This document shows, in pieces, positions 20,301 to 41,356 of a DNA stretch of 41,356 nt. The stretch is from Sarcomyxa edulis (lineage: Eukaryota > Basidiomycota > Agaricomycetes > Agaricales > Mycenaceae), in NCBI GenBank assembly GCA_009761415.1, contig QUOL01000037.1:1-41356 (forward strand). The letters are read 5' to 3'. Below the pieces are notes generated by a model, which was not told where the DNA came from, did no database searches, and saw nothing but the letters and a program-made list of their open reading frames with translations. How positions within the stretch are numbered: the stretch's first letter is position 1; each line of letters begins with the position of its first letter. Position numbers and translations under genes: made by a program.

Positions 20301-23300
20301 TCTCTTAACTTTTGAAATATAAATTTAAAAAATTTAAATACGTATAGTCTCTGAGGTCTATTACCACCTGCTGATTAGATTAAAATTTCCACTTTTTAAC
20401 TTAAATCTATATAAGTAGTTTTTTTTTTTATCCTTTCAGAATATAGAATTTTTCATAGTTATTAACTAGGGCCTAATTTACCTGATATAAATTAATATAT
20501 TTTTTAAACATAATTTGTCTAATCAAGAATTTTAAATTTAAATCGTCTACGTTTTCCTTTTGCTTTTTTTGGGGGGGGAGCTATTGGAAAAAGAAAAGCC
20601 GCAAAAACACAGATCAAAATTATTGATATTTATTGATTGTAAACCTATCTTATTAGAAAAGTTCAATTTGTTAAAAAAAAAATATAGAATTTAAAGATAA
20701 ATCTAAATAAGACCAGTACCATTGATGCAAGATAAAAAAAAATTTTTTTTTATCATTTCGACTGTACATTAAGCAATATAAATTTATTTTATTTAAAGAT
20801 AATATTTTATTGTTAAATAATATTTATATCACCCACCAGTGACCCAGTCTGTAGCGATCTTAAATAGACCGACGGTCTTTAGTAGAGTTACTATTTAACC
20901 GTTTTCACTAGTGTCGCCAAAGGAATTTTATAAAATGTATTCCTTAAAGAATTTTGTCAAATTCTTAGAGAGATAAAAAAATATTTACATCTCACGACTA
21001 TCATATATATGTGCTTTTTTTAATTCTTTTTTTTTTATTTATTATAACTATTACACTCTTTTTTTTTTTAGTTAGGCGTAGATAAAGGAAAACAAGGAAA
21101 AACTTAAGAATAAGTGAAAACCTTTTTATAGTTGTTGTTGTTGCTGCTAATACTACAAGAAGAAAGTAAAAAAAAAAATAAAAAGTGTAGCGAGTAAAAA
21201 GAACTTTTAATTCAAGGCTTTAAAAAAATAAACCCACTTACCCCCTTTCAAAATTTTTATTTACACAAAAGGTAAACGTAGGGAAGATTGAATTATGTTG
21301 TTTTGACCTCGATTATTAACCAAGGTGTCTTTTTTTTTTATTTAATATACATGATTTTAGGCCATTTTTTAAAAACCTACTACTTTAATTGTAAGTGTTG
21401 GTGATATTACTTCCTAATTGACCTCCCCCACTTAAGAAAAAGGTCTGGACTATATCTTACTTAATAGTTGATAGCTATAAAGTTATATCATGTAGTCTCT
21501 GAGGAATAGTCTTTTCCTGCTGATTGTACTAATATAAAAATTGTGACTTTATAATGTTAAATTCCATACAAAATATTGCAGGGGATTAACATGATTAGAT
21601 AAAGTATTTTATATTTAGAGTAGGTTCCAGCAAATAGATATATTTTAAATGAACAAAGTGAGTTGTTTTATTTGTATAGTCGAATTTTATATGCAAATTC
21701 GGGTAGGATATGAGGCGCTAAAATAGATCGTAGTAATGGCATAGATGCTGCAGTTACGTAGATTACAGGTTGCCCTTTGTGTGATTGCATATTGCAGATT
21801 AGGCCAAAATTATAGTGAAGAATTCCGAAAAGTTGAATTACGTCGACTTCCGTGAAGCCTTTAGTATGGAAATAGAAACCAGATTGAGCATGAGATCCAT
21901 CATCCATCGCCCAAATAGAAAGAGCTAAAGGATCTAATAGATAAATGAATTTCATAGGAATTAGTTTGATTCGATAACCATCTACTAAAGGGTAGAATAA
22001 TTCGTAGAAGAATTGGTAGAAAGGGTACGATCGTGTTATTACTTGCATTGTAGCAATATGTGTACCTTTCCGAATATAAAGGTTTAATCGAGGTAAAGAT
22101 TGGCAGTAGGCTCCCAGTTCTGTAAACATAAACCAGGCGTACCCAAAACGTTTGAATGTTTGGGTAAACACGAAGTAAGGGTTAACATAAGACCAGGTTT
22201 TACCTAGCCATCCATCTCCAAGAATGCTACCTGGTTGGTCATATGTATATGACCTACAGGGGAAGGCGGATTGATCGAGCTCGTGACGTAAGAACTGTCC
22301 AGTTACGACACCACTGGTTAAGTTTAATTCCTAAATCCAACCAGGTGCTCCAAAAGGTACAATATCTGTACAAGTTGAGTGTAATTTTTTAACGGGAATA
22401 GCTTTAATTGCAGCTACTCCGGCGGCCATAACCTGAAAATTACTATAATTGACTAACATATCTAAAACTTCTAAGTTAAAATCCATAAGGTATAGTAATC
22501 TGAATGAAGGGAAAGCGATAGCTATTAATATTAATGCAGGTGTTACTGTTCAAACTAATTCTAACACTGTCGCCAAATTATTTTTTTTTTGGTTGGATTA
22601 TCTCTTTATCTTTTTATATCTTTTTCAGATTGCAAGATATTTCACGTGTAATCTCTGAGGGTTGTATAATCTCTATCTAACTGATTAGTCAAACTCCCTG
22701 CTGATTATTATATTGCCTTTAGAATTTTCACTATAAAAATTTTATATTCTCTAAGGTTTAAATAGTTTTCAGCATATAGTGAAATTTAAATCATAGTTTT
22801 TCTAAGTAAAGTTTATTTAGTTGAAAATTTATATTTTTAGTCTAAAATTATTAAAGGCAGAAAAAAGGAAAAACTATAGGCAAAAGGGTAGAAAAAAACT
22901 AAAAAAATTTTTTTTTAGGCCGATATAAAATAATTTTTAAATCTATTAGAGAGATCTGCAGATTACCTTACGTACTTTTCATCTGCGAGCTTATTACTTA
23001 ACATGTAAATACCTGATTTACCTTTTGTTTTTCTTAATAATAGATTTTCTCAATGAATAAATGTTATGATAAAATTTTACTTAAATACTTTTATTATTAG
23101 TATTATTGCTTCACTAACTAAATCTGAAGGATTAACAGGTATGTTAGAATATAACCGTTTACTAGCAAGTACTATATAATCTAATTGGCTAATTTTAGTT
23201 TTAGATAACTTTTGAATTAGGCACAGTTTGTACCGTGGTTTAAATATTTGTGAGCAATTGGGTGTTTGTTTGTATTGTAATAATAGACAATAGAAAAAAG

Positions 23301-23471
23301 AACCCAGAAAACAGAAACACTAATAACAATTAAATAAAAACCAATAGTATTATGTAGTGTAACTAGCCCAGTAAATCCTGGAGCAGCACTATCTTGAAAG
23401 CCTAATTGCCAAGGTTGAGGTGCATCATTATAAATAATATTAAAAATTGAAAAAATTTGTTGCAAAGACAT
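14336..23471 (-). CDS. cox2: cytochrome c oxidase subunit 2 (nine exons)
   Basis: This subunit carries the binuclear CuA centre that receives electrons from cytochrome c. Exons are 23232..23471, 22481..22570, 21375..21413, 20712..20727, 19980..20158, 18433..18480, 16857..16907, 14770..14803 and 14336..14400. They total 762 nt, 253 residues plus TAA. The joins give ...KYLNHG/TVLELVWTVTPAL.../EVISPTLTIKVVG/HQWYWS/YEYADF.../SFAVPSLGVKLDCVPG/RLNQVSILAERTGIFYG/QCSEICGVGHG/FMPIAVEAVS. The CuA ligands are visible: His before SFAVP, the two Cys and Glu of QCSEIC, then His and Met of GHGFM. The group I intron ends (exon T, intron G) fit at nearly every junction. Eight introns is a very high number for cox2. 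Confidence 0.95.
14401..14769 (-). other. cox2 intron 8 (group I, short)
   Basis: This 369-nt intron splits the codon between the CuA ligands His and Met (GHG/FM). Minus-strand core: P near 14607 (TATGCTGGAAA), Q near 14540 (CAATCAGCAGGA), R near 14470 (CTCAGAGACTTTAC) and S near 14430 (AAGATAAAGTCC). It has no endonuclease gene. A plus-strand ORF across it is spurious. Confidence 0.85.
14997..16360 (-). pseudogene. GIY-YIG homing endonuclease split by an A/T hairpin (cox2 intron 7)
   Basis: The N-terminal part (about 16360 to 15945) reads through TGA as Trp and contains GVYMFILKKTGDKYVGSS with RRR following, the GIY-YIG catalytic domain. The C-terminal part (about 15893 to 14997) has the DNA-binding repeats typical of these intron proteins, including EFNLNTLRVVN. 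Between them, at 15898..15929, lie an A/T hairpin and stops. The C-terminal 258-residue frame alone lacks the nuclease domain. Confidence 0.75.
15898..15929. repeat. A/T hairpin element inside endonuclease gene
   Basis: A-run, GTGTAAC, T-run, GTTTCACAC; it forms a hairpin and introduces an in-frame TAA between the two halves of the GIY-YIG gene. Confidence 0.7.
17045..18180 (-). pseudogene. broken GIY-YIG homing endonuclease (cox2 intron 6)
   Basis: Starting near 18180 the translation gives the GIY-YIG module (GVSGCYIFMLSKEQ, then YICYIGSATDLNTR). A hairpin-like A/T insertion at 17968..18009 and stops follow. The long C-terminal region continues in frame with further TAA codons, for example between LLYAYLSDQ and TFFGIFDTPVLVLN, down to about 17045. 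An ORF at 17403..17726 is only an inner piece. The protein could not be made intact. Confidence 0.7.
17353..17374. repeat. near-palindromic repeat, divergent copy
   Basis: GTTTTAATGTTTAAAACAAG resembles the ~24-nt palindrome family with changed outer bases. It lies within the intron 6 endonuclease relic in open frame, so it may be coincidental. Confidence 0.45.
18481..19979 (-). other. cox2 intron 5 (group I)
   Basis: It starts after the codon for His of DVIH and ends in G before SFAVP. The core lies at 19680..19950: P near 19932 (AAACTCCGGGG), Q near 19802, R near 19755 (GCAACGAGTAGAC) and S near 19698 (AAGGTGTACTC). This is the same subfamily as the nad4 intron and cox1 intron 31059..31431, but more diverged. 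A decayed GIY-YIG gene follows the core. Confidence 0.86.
18512..19440 (-). pseudogene. decayed GIY-YIG homing endonuclease (cox2 intron 5)
   Basis: The nuclease module GVYMFTQKVTGSKYVGSS is clear near 19220. The C-terminal part (EEFNLNTQRIVNFRVNQGN ... ADRDRIAKLLGTGKPYKGY) is recovered only by changing frame near 19135, near 18815 and near 18620. It ends at a TAG near 18512. The gene was once complete and resembles the one in intron 7 in its EFNLNT region. No functional protein is expected. Confidence 0.72.
19980..20158 (-). CDS. cox2: cox2 exon 5
   Basis: This 179-nt exon encodes the YEYADF... to ...TGTDVIH segment, including the EVDNKLIIPVDCHIRLIVTG beta strands of the periplasmic-type CuA domain. 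It begins two bases into a Ser codon. Confidence 0.93.
20159..20711 (-). other. cox2 intron 4 (group I, no ORF)
   Basis: Core on the minus strand: P near 20438, Q near 20375 (TCTAATCAGCAGG), R near 20343 (CTCAGAGACTATAC) and S near 20292 (AGAGATAGTCC). It starts after HQWYW plus T and ends in G. No endonuclease motif is visible. Confidence 0.83.
20712..20727 (-). CDS. cox2: cox2 exon 4 (16-nt microexon, HQWYW)
   Basis: CATCAATGGTACTGGT encodes His-Gln-Trp-Tyr-Trp plus the first base of Ser, the aromatic motif next to the CuA site that passes electrons on. It is flanked by an intron ending in G and one starting after T. Confidence 0.93.
20728..21374 (-). other. cox2 intron 3 (group I-like, divergent core)
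   Basis: Ends fit the group I rule (exon GGT, intron ends in G). The common Q/R/S strings of the neighbouring introns are absent. A structured GC-richer stretch at about 20830..20930 (AGATCGCTACAGACTGGGTC and GGCGACACTAGTGAAAACGG) probably forms the core and suggests another subgroup. No ORF. Confidence 0.6.
21375..21413 (-). CDS. cox2: cox2 exon 3 (39 nt)
   Basis: It encodes EVISPTLTIKVVG, the segment just after the second transmembrane helix, and joins MD to HQWYW. Confidence 0.92.
21668..22330 (-). CDS. LAGLIDADG homing endonuclease (cox2 intron 2), possibly truncated
   Basis: 220 residues are open up to a single TAG at 22331..22333. Beyond that stop the same frame runs uninterrupted into cox2 exon 2, so an exon-fused protein was cut by one nonsense change. 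Motif 1 is ILGDGWLGK near 22220 and motif 2 is LSIWAMDDGS near 21900, both with the catalytic Asp kept; the C-terminal LAGLIDADG_2 region is complete to TAA. No ATG follows the TAG before motif 1, so translation would need a non-ATG start or readthrough. A partial GC-rich repeat (22253..22270) lies in its N-terminal coding part. Confidence 0.7.
   Translation of the reverse strand, partial: ELNLTSGVVTGQFLRHELDQSAFPCRSYTYDQPGSILGDGWLGKTWSYVNPYFVFTQTFKRFGYAWFMFTELGAYCQSLPRLNLYIRKGTHIATMQVITRSYPFYQFFYELFYPLVDGYRIKLIPMKFIYLLDPLALSIWAMDDGSHAQSGFYFHTKGFTEVDVIQLFGILHYNFGLICNMQSHKGQPVIYVTAASMPLLRSILAPHILPEFAYKIRLYK
22253..22270. repeat. partial GC-rich element in endonuclease frame
   Basis: CTACAGGGGAAGGCGGA shares its GGGGAAGGCGG core with the nad5 and spacer copies. 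Confidence 0.55.
22481..22570 (-). CDS. cox2: cox2 exon 2
   Basis: This 90-nt exon encodes TVLELVWTVTPALILIAIAF and on to LLYLMD, the second transmembrane helix of Cox2. A TGA encodes Trp. Confidence 0.95.
22571..23231 (-). other. cox2 intron 1 (group I)
   Basis: The intron starts after the Gly codon of KYLNHG and ends in G. Core: P near 22773 (TATGCTGAAAA), Q near 22697 (TAATCAGCAGGG), R near 22642 (CTCAGAGATTACAC) and S near 22603 (AGAGATAATCC). A GIY-YIG relic precedes the core. Confidence 0.85.
22925..23220 (-). pseudogene. GIY-YIG endonuclease relic (cox2 intron 1)
   Basis: The fragment GKSGIYMLSNKLADEKYV is a GIY-YIG motif, but the following Gly is replaced and a stop comes at once. 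The N-terminal part is out of frame with it, and nothing of the C-terminal domain remains. It is a short relic fused behind exon 1. Confidence 0.6.
23232..23471 (-). CDS. cox2: cox2 exon 1
   Basis: It starts at the ATG at 23469..23471 (MSLQQIFSIFNIIYNDAPQP) and encodes the N-terminal signal-like region, the NDAPQPWQLGFQDSA motif and the first transmembrane helix, ending at KYLNHG. 80 codons. Confidence 0.96.
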
Positions 23472-23904
23472 TATTTATTAATTTTAATTACTATCAGGCT
23501 TAATTTATTTTTTTTTTGTCTCTTTGTTACTTTGCTTAGTTTATTTATATTATAACCTTGTTTCTTTTTTTGTTTTAATTTTCACCATTGTTTATTACAA
23601 GAGGTAAAGAATAAAGAAGGACAAAGTTAAAAAACAAAAAAGGTTATAAATAAACAAATCAAAGAAAAGAAAATATGTCATAAACATATAAGAGCTAAAT
23701 ATCCTGTGATACGCAAATCACAAATATGCGTTATTTAAGAGCTAAAAATTATATAATTAAAAATTCAATTGAGTTCTTGGGCTGGTTAAATTCAAATTAG
23801 TATTACAACCCATTTATTTTTTTTTTCTTTTTAAGTTGGTCGGTGGGATTCGTATTGATTTTCTTGCTTTTTTGTACCGCTGAAAAAAAAGAATTTTTTT
23901 TCTG

Positions 23905-23941
23905 ACCCTTGGCCGACCCTTCAGGTACGACAGGGGAAGGC
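23905..23941. repeat. GC-rich element, spacer copy
   Basis: ACCCTTGGCCGACCCTTC, then GTACGACAGGGGAAGGCCC. It matches the nad5 insertion (opposite strand) over about 37 nt with a few transitions and is flanked by A/T hairpins. Confidence 0.8.
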
Positions 23942-24713
23942 CCAAAAAAAAGAATTTTTTTTTTCGACCCTAGCAACGTACTAAAGCACTGGCTTAGGGT
24001 AAAAAAAAAAAGTTTTACTTTTTTTTTAAACGCAAGGGCTAATTTTTTTATTTAATTATAAAAAAGAAAAGTCCCATTTTAAGTGTTCTAGAAAAAAAAA
24101 ATACGAAAGACCAAAGACCTAAATAAGTAGCTGGGCTTAAAAAAGATTAAATAGTAGGGTTAAATTTAAGAGCTAAATAAGCAGAATTACCAATAGCAAA
24201 GGGCAATTAAAAAAAAATATAGTTTAAGAGAAAAGTTTTTTTATTTATATAATTATTTAATTCATATAACGGATAATGATATTTTAAGATTTATCTTTTG
24301 TTATTCTTTTATTACTAGTCCAATTAGACTGGTTTTAAAACCATGCATGTTGTTTCTTATTAAGCCTAATTTTTTTTTTGTTTTATTTAGCCGACCATGT
24401 GGTTAAAAAAAATCACAATGCTGCTTCTAAACCAAAAAAAGATAAAATTTAAGTCTGTGTGTATAATTTAAATAAATTTTAGAATAAAATCTAAAGAGTA
24501 AAGGATTCGAACCTTATAAAAAAAATTCACGGCTTAAGTCACCTGCTGCTGCCATGTCGTAAGTATCTGTATTCTACGTTTTTTGTACAGGCTATAAGAA
24601 CCGACATGAAGGAAAGTAAGCGCTCTTTTTTATTTTTGTTTATATTAAAATTATTTTTTTTTTTGCTTACCTTTTTAGCTAACTCCCTGTTTAAAATTTT
24701 TGCTGAATAATTT

Positions 24714-24908
24714 TTGTTTCTTACCCTGGGTCTTGTTTTCCTTTTTATTTTGTCTTTAAGTTATTCGTACGTGCTGCTCATCTCGAACCACAGGAAAAAA
24801 AAAAGAACAGAAAACCGGAGAGAAATGAGAAAATCGGATGGTGTTCAAGGCAGTATCAGCTATGTTAACCTTGTAACGCAACACTATTTGGATAAAAGCC
24901 GACAATAA
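24714..24908 (+). CDS. unrecognised plus-strand ORF (64 residues)
   Basis: It opens with TTG, not ATG. It has a short hydrophobic N-terminus followed by a basic and then ordinary-looking C-terminus (KSDGVQGSISYVNLVTQHYL). The base composition of the second half is less A/T-rich than its surroundings. No family recognised; it could be a fragment of an inserted gene. Confidence 0.2.
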   Translation: MFLTLGLVFLFILSLSYSYVLLISNHRKKKRTENRREMRKSDGVQGSISYVNLVTQHYLDKSRQ

Positions 24909-25613
24909 CAGTTTTTTTAATTTCAAGTACAAGATAAAATGAATAAGGGGTTAATTAGGGGGTAAAAATAGGCGGATTAAAAAAAAAAGTGATTTTTTTT
25001 AAGGCCTGATTATTATAATGATAGTACAAAATTAAAAATATTATGCTAATACAGCAAAGGTAATTAATTAAATATCTATTAGAATAAAAGTAAAAAAAAT
25101 TATAATATTATGCTAATTAAGCACAGGTAATTTAATTAATTTAAGATCTAAATAAGATAGAGATGAAAAAAAAAGCTGACAAAATGGGAAACTGCTTTCG
25201 CGCAAGGGGTACATTAGAAATTTAAAATAGGCTAAATAGTATCAACCTAACATCAGTAGATTTCTTAAATACTAATATTTAAATAACCCAGCTAATACAA
25301 TAAAAGCACTAAAATAAGTATCTTTAAATAAATAAATGAATAAAAAACATATAAAAATTATCTGAAATAGCAAATAAGATAGCAACAAAAAGTCATATAC
25401 TGATTTATCTTTTTCTGATAATTAAGCTCTAACTCTTTTTATTTCCTCTAAAGCCCTGTTTTTACTACTATTGCTTACAAGCTGTTTTATATAAATTCCT
25501 AATGTAGCAGCAACTAAAATCATACCTAAACTATAGTACTTAACTAGTTTTTAAAATTTATTCATTTTATACTTTATTTTTTATTTTTTTTTAGATTTGC
25601 TCTAAAAATAAAG

Positions 25614-39760
<14,147 letters not shown>

Positions 39761-39956
39761 CATAAAAAAAAGGGTAATAGGAAATATTTATTTGTTCTAT
39801 TTAGAATTTGAGTTTGGTATTTCTTTGCTAACATGATCCAGTCAAGGAGTATAACTCACCAATTTATGCCCTAATAAAGGATTTTTATCTATATGAGAGA
39901 TAATACGCTGTTTTACAGATAAGGCACCCATTTCAACATAGAAATGTTTAACCACA

Positions 39957-39993
39957 CCCCAGGAAAAAAAAAAAATTCTTTTTTTTTCCCCAG
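39957..39993. repeat. A/T hairpin with 6-nt direct repeats inside the endonuclease gene
   Basis: CCCCAG (39957..39962), G-A12-TTC-T9, CCCCAG (39988..39993). The direct repeats are 31 nt apart. Taking out 31 nt joins FSDW to GVVKHFY in one frame, which shows an insertion with target duplication. Confidence 0.88.
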
Positions 39994-40123
39994 TCAGAAA
40001 ACTCCTTCTTAGAAATAATGGTTTGTACCTTATTATCAGCACCAAAATGATCTCTGATAGCTAGAATTAGAAAAGGATCGAAATTTTGGCCTATGTTAAA
40101 GCGTGTAGAAGTCTGGGTTCAAA

Positions 40124-40156
40124 AACAAAAAAAAACTAAAGTTTTTTTTTTTTAGT
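40124..40156. repeat. A/T hairpin element inside the endonuclease gene
   Basis: A9, CTAAAG, T-run; it introduces a stop after RRVT on the minus strand. No clear direct repeat is visible. Confidence 0.65.
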
Positions 40157-41042
40157 TACTCGTCGTTTGTCTTTCGGTATTCGAAAACAGCCTTCAGCCT
40201 CTATAAAGCCAGACAATCAAGCATAAAAATAATAAGGTTTTAGAAAATTAACCTCATAAGAGTTAATCAAATTACGTTGATTGTTAAACATTAAAGCCCT
40301 ATTAGCATTTACAAAAGTAGCAGTATTACTAGCAATACAGTCTTTAGCAAACTGTAAAAAACACTGTTTTCTTGTAGTTAGTAGAGGGTAATCATCTAAA
40401 ATTAAAAATAATTTCTGAATAATTTCTTTTTTGGTTATTATCCAAGTCACGTATTTATCTTGCCGATTAATCTTGACTATACCGCCTACAACTTCTTGAA
40501 TCAACAATAGCAGAATTACATTGTCCCTTAGATTTTTCAGAGCTATAGAAAAAGTAACAATTACAGAGTTAGGAGATGTGCCAGAAGTTGACAAGATTCC
40601 ATCTCCATCCAATAGACCAACCCAAAATTGTTTAATATAAGTATCATAATCTCTACAATTAAGTTTGGCTATTATTTCATTTTTTCTAGAGGTTATCTCC
40701 ATAGGACTAATATTCTCTATAGAACTGCAGCAAATTGTTGAGTTACCTCTTTAACAAGCTCCTCTTCAGGATTTAAAGTAGAAAAAGTTTTATACTTAAT
40801 AGAATATTGCAATGAATTCGTGCTTCCACGCAATTTACTATTACGTCTAAGAAAACAGTCATTATAATTAGCTACTCCAAATAAAGGAATAACAGAAAAC
40901 AAAGTATTATTAAAAAGACCAATTGTATAAGTATCCTCCGCCTTAAGGCACTCAAGCACATTAACCATTAAAAAAAAGTAGTAAAAAAATATTTACTTAT
41001 TTTTATTAAGGTAACAAGTTTCCGTTTATAGGTCTTTCCGGA

Positions 41043-41190
41043 CTAACATGATTGAGTAAAGAAGTATAACTCACTAATTTATGTCCTAATAAAGGATTTT
41101 GTTTTCTATATTAAATCGTGTAGAAATTAGGTGTCTATTATGAGCCTAAAACAGGCCTCAGCCTCTATCGAATTGTCCTGATAAGAGTAT
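41043..41190 (-). pseudogene. second relic of the LAGLIDADG C-terminus
   Basis: 41043..41101 aligns with 39829..39887 (GTATAACTCAC followed by AATTTATG and CCTAATAAAGGATTT in both). 41110..41180 aligns with pieces of 40092..40205. About 200 nt between these blocks are missing, and the reading frame is destroyed. Confidence 0.75.
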
Positions 41191-41356
41191 ATAGATTGAT
41201 CAAACAAAAAATAAAAAGAAGCATTTATAAATTTATTACTTTTTTTACGGACTATTTCTTATTCTTACATATTTATATTAATACTCAAGTTATAAAATCT
41301 AAAAATATTAAAAATAGTAAAAACTTATCGTGTAGTCTCTGTGGCAAAATTAAATA

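Larger units (their letters stand above)
21414..22480 (-). other. cox2 intron 2 (group I)
   Basis: The exon ends in GAT and the intron ends in G. Core: P near 21627 (TTTGCTGGAA), Q near 21518 (CAATCAGCAGGA), R near 21495 (CTCAGAGACTACAT) and S near 21443 (TAAGATATAGTCC). The endonuclease reading frame lies upstream of the core and continues exon 2. Confidence 0.87.
23472..25613. other. cox1-cox2 spacer, 2.1 kb
   Basis: No conserved protein gene is seen. It contains A/T hairpins around 23885..23960 and 24000..24030, the GC-rich element at 23905..23941, a tRNA-like T arm near 24490..24515 (minus strand, without a pairing acceptor) and an unrecognised plus-strand ORF at 24714..24908. The rest is A/T sequence with short repeated words. 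Confidence 0.7.
39797..40968 (-). pseudogene. LAGLIDADG homing endonuclease broken by hairpin insertions
   Basis: N-terminus MVNVLECLKAEDTYTIGLFN from the ATG at 40966..40968. After TQQFAAVL a one-base shift leads to MEITSRKNEIIAKLN. Motif 1 is FWVGLLDGDGIL and motif 2 is LSGFIEAEGCF, both intact. An A/T hairpin at 40124..40156 ends the frame after DKRRVT. The C-terminus resumes (FNIGQNFDPFLILAIRDHFG) and is shifted again by the 31-nt insertion at 39963..39993, then runs to TAG at 39797. The frame sequence 0, 1, 2, 1 shows three independent lesions. Confidence 0.82.
39761..41356 (-). other. cox1 group I intron, 5' end outside window
   Basis: R near 41336 (CACAGAGACTACAC) and S near 41253 (AAGAAATAGTCC) mark the core at the right edge. 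Downstream come a relic of an endonuclease C-terminus (41043..41190) and then a nearly full-length but broken LAGLIDADG gene. The intron ends in G at 39761. Confidence 0.85.

Noticed and set aside
24296..24360. Possible tRNA around TGGTTTTAAAACCA
   Set aside because: This is a simple 14-nt palindrome without D or T arms or an acceptor stem.
24488..24570. tRNA-Leu-like sequence (minus strand, TTAAGC loop and T arm)
   Set aside because: The T arm is convincing, but no 5' acceptor pairs with it and the anticodon arm does not fold, so a full tRNA is not supported.

Overview
The window is part of a large, intron-packed fungal mitochondrial genome. The sequence is AT-rich. Reading TGA as tryptophan (genetic code 4) joins ORF pieces into conserved proteins many times over. 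All respiratory genes are on the minus strand. Read 5' to 3' on that strand, the order is cox1 (3' part only), cox2, nad6, two unidentified membrane-protein ORFs, nad4L, nad5 and nad4 (first exon only). A tRNA-Thr lies on the plus strand. The gene set, the one-base nad4L/nad5 overlap and the many group I and group II introns fit a filamentous fungus, most likely an agaricomycete basidiomycete. The lineage is an inference; no species is named.

Layout. nad4 exon 1 is at 1239..1655, followed by a group I intron that runs off the left edge. nad5 (2651..7726) has three introns and includes a 20-nt exon. nad4L is at 7726..7992. A 616-residue ORF with a long Asn tract (8099..9949) and a 160-residue membrane ORF (10033..10515) are unidentified. 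trnT (10939..11010, plus strand) precedes nad6 (11399..12070). cox2 (14336..23471) is cut into nine exons by eight introns; the exons sum to 762 nt, exactly 253 codons plus a stop. The cox1 3' part (25614..39760) has ten exons, two of them only 10 and 14 nt, which sum to 696 nt (231 codons plus a stop). Its nine complete introns comprise six group I and three group II, and a further group I intron runs off the right edge.

Exon ends were placed by homology. They were checked by reading phase and by the group I rule (last exon base U, last intron base G) or group II signals (GTGCG start, 34-nt domain V, bulged-A domain VI). Only about 12% of the window is conserved respiratory coding sequence. 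Most of the rest is introns carrying LAGLIDADG or GIY-YIG endonuclease genes or reverse transcriptase-maturases. Nearly all of these are decayed by stops, frameshifts or catalytic substitutions.

The most unusual material is a set of short dispersed repeats. One is a family of A-tract/T-tract hairpins, at least two of which sit at a 31-nt period flanked by 6-nt direct repeats; removing one copy restores an endonuclease frame. A second is a near-palindrome of about 24 nt. A third is a GC-rich element of about 37 nt present in frame inside nad5 and again between cox1 and cox2. There is also a 92-nt identical block shared by a nad4 intron and a cox1 intron, and a conserved leader shared by nad4L and the unknown orf160/orf616 pair.
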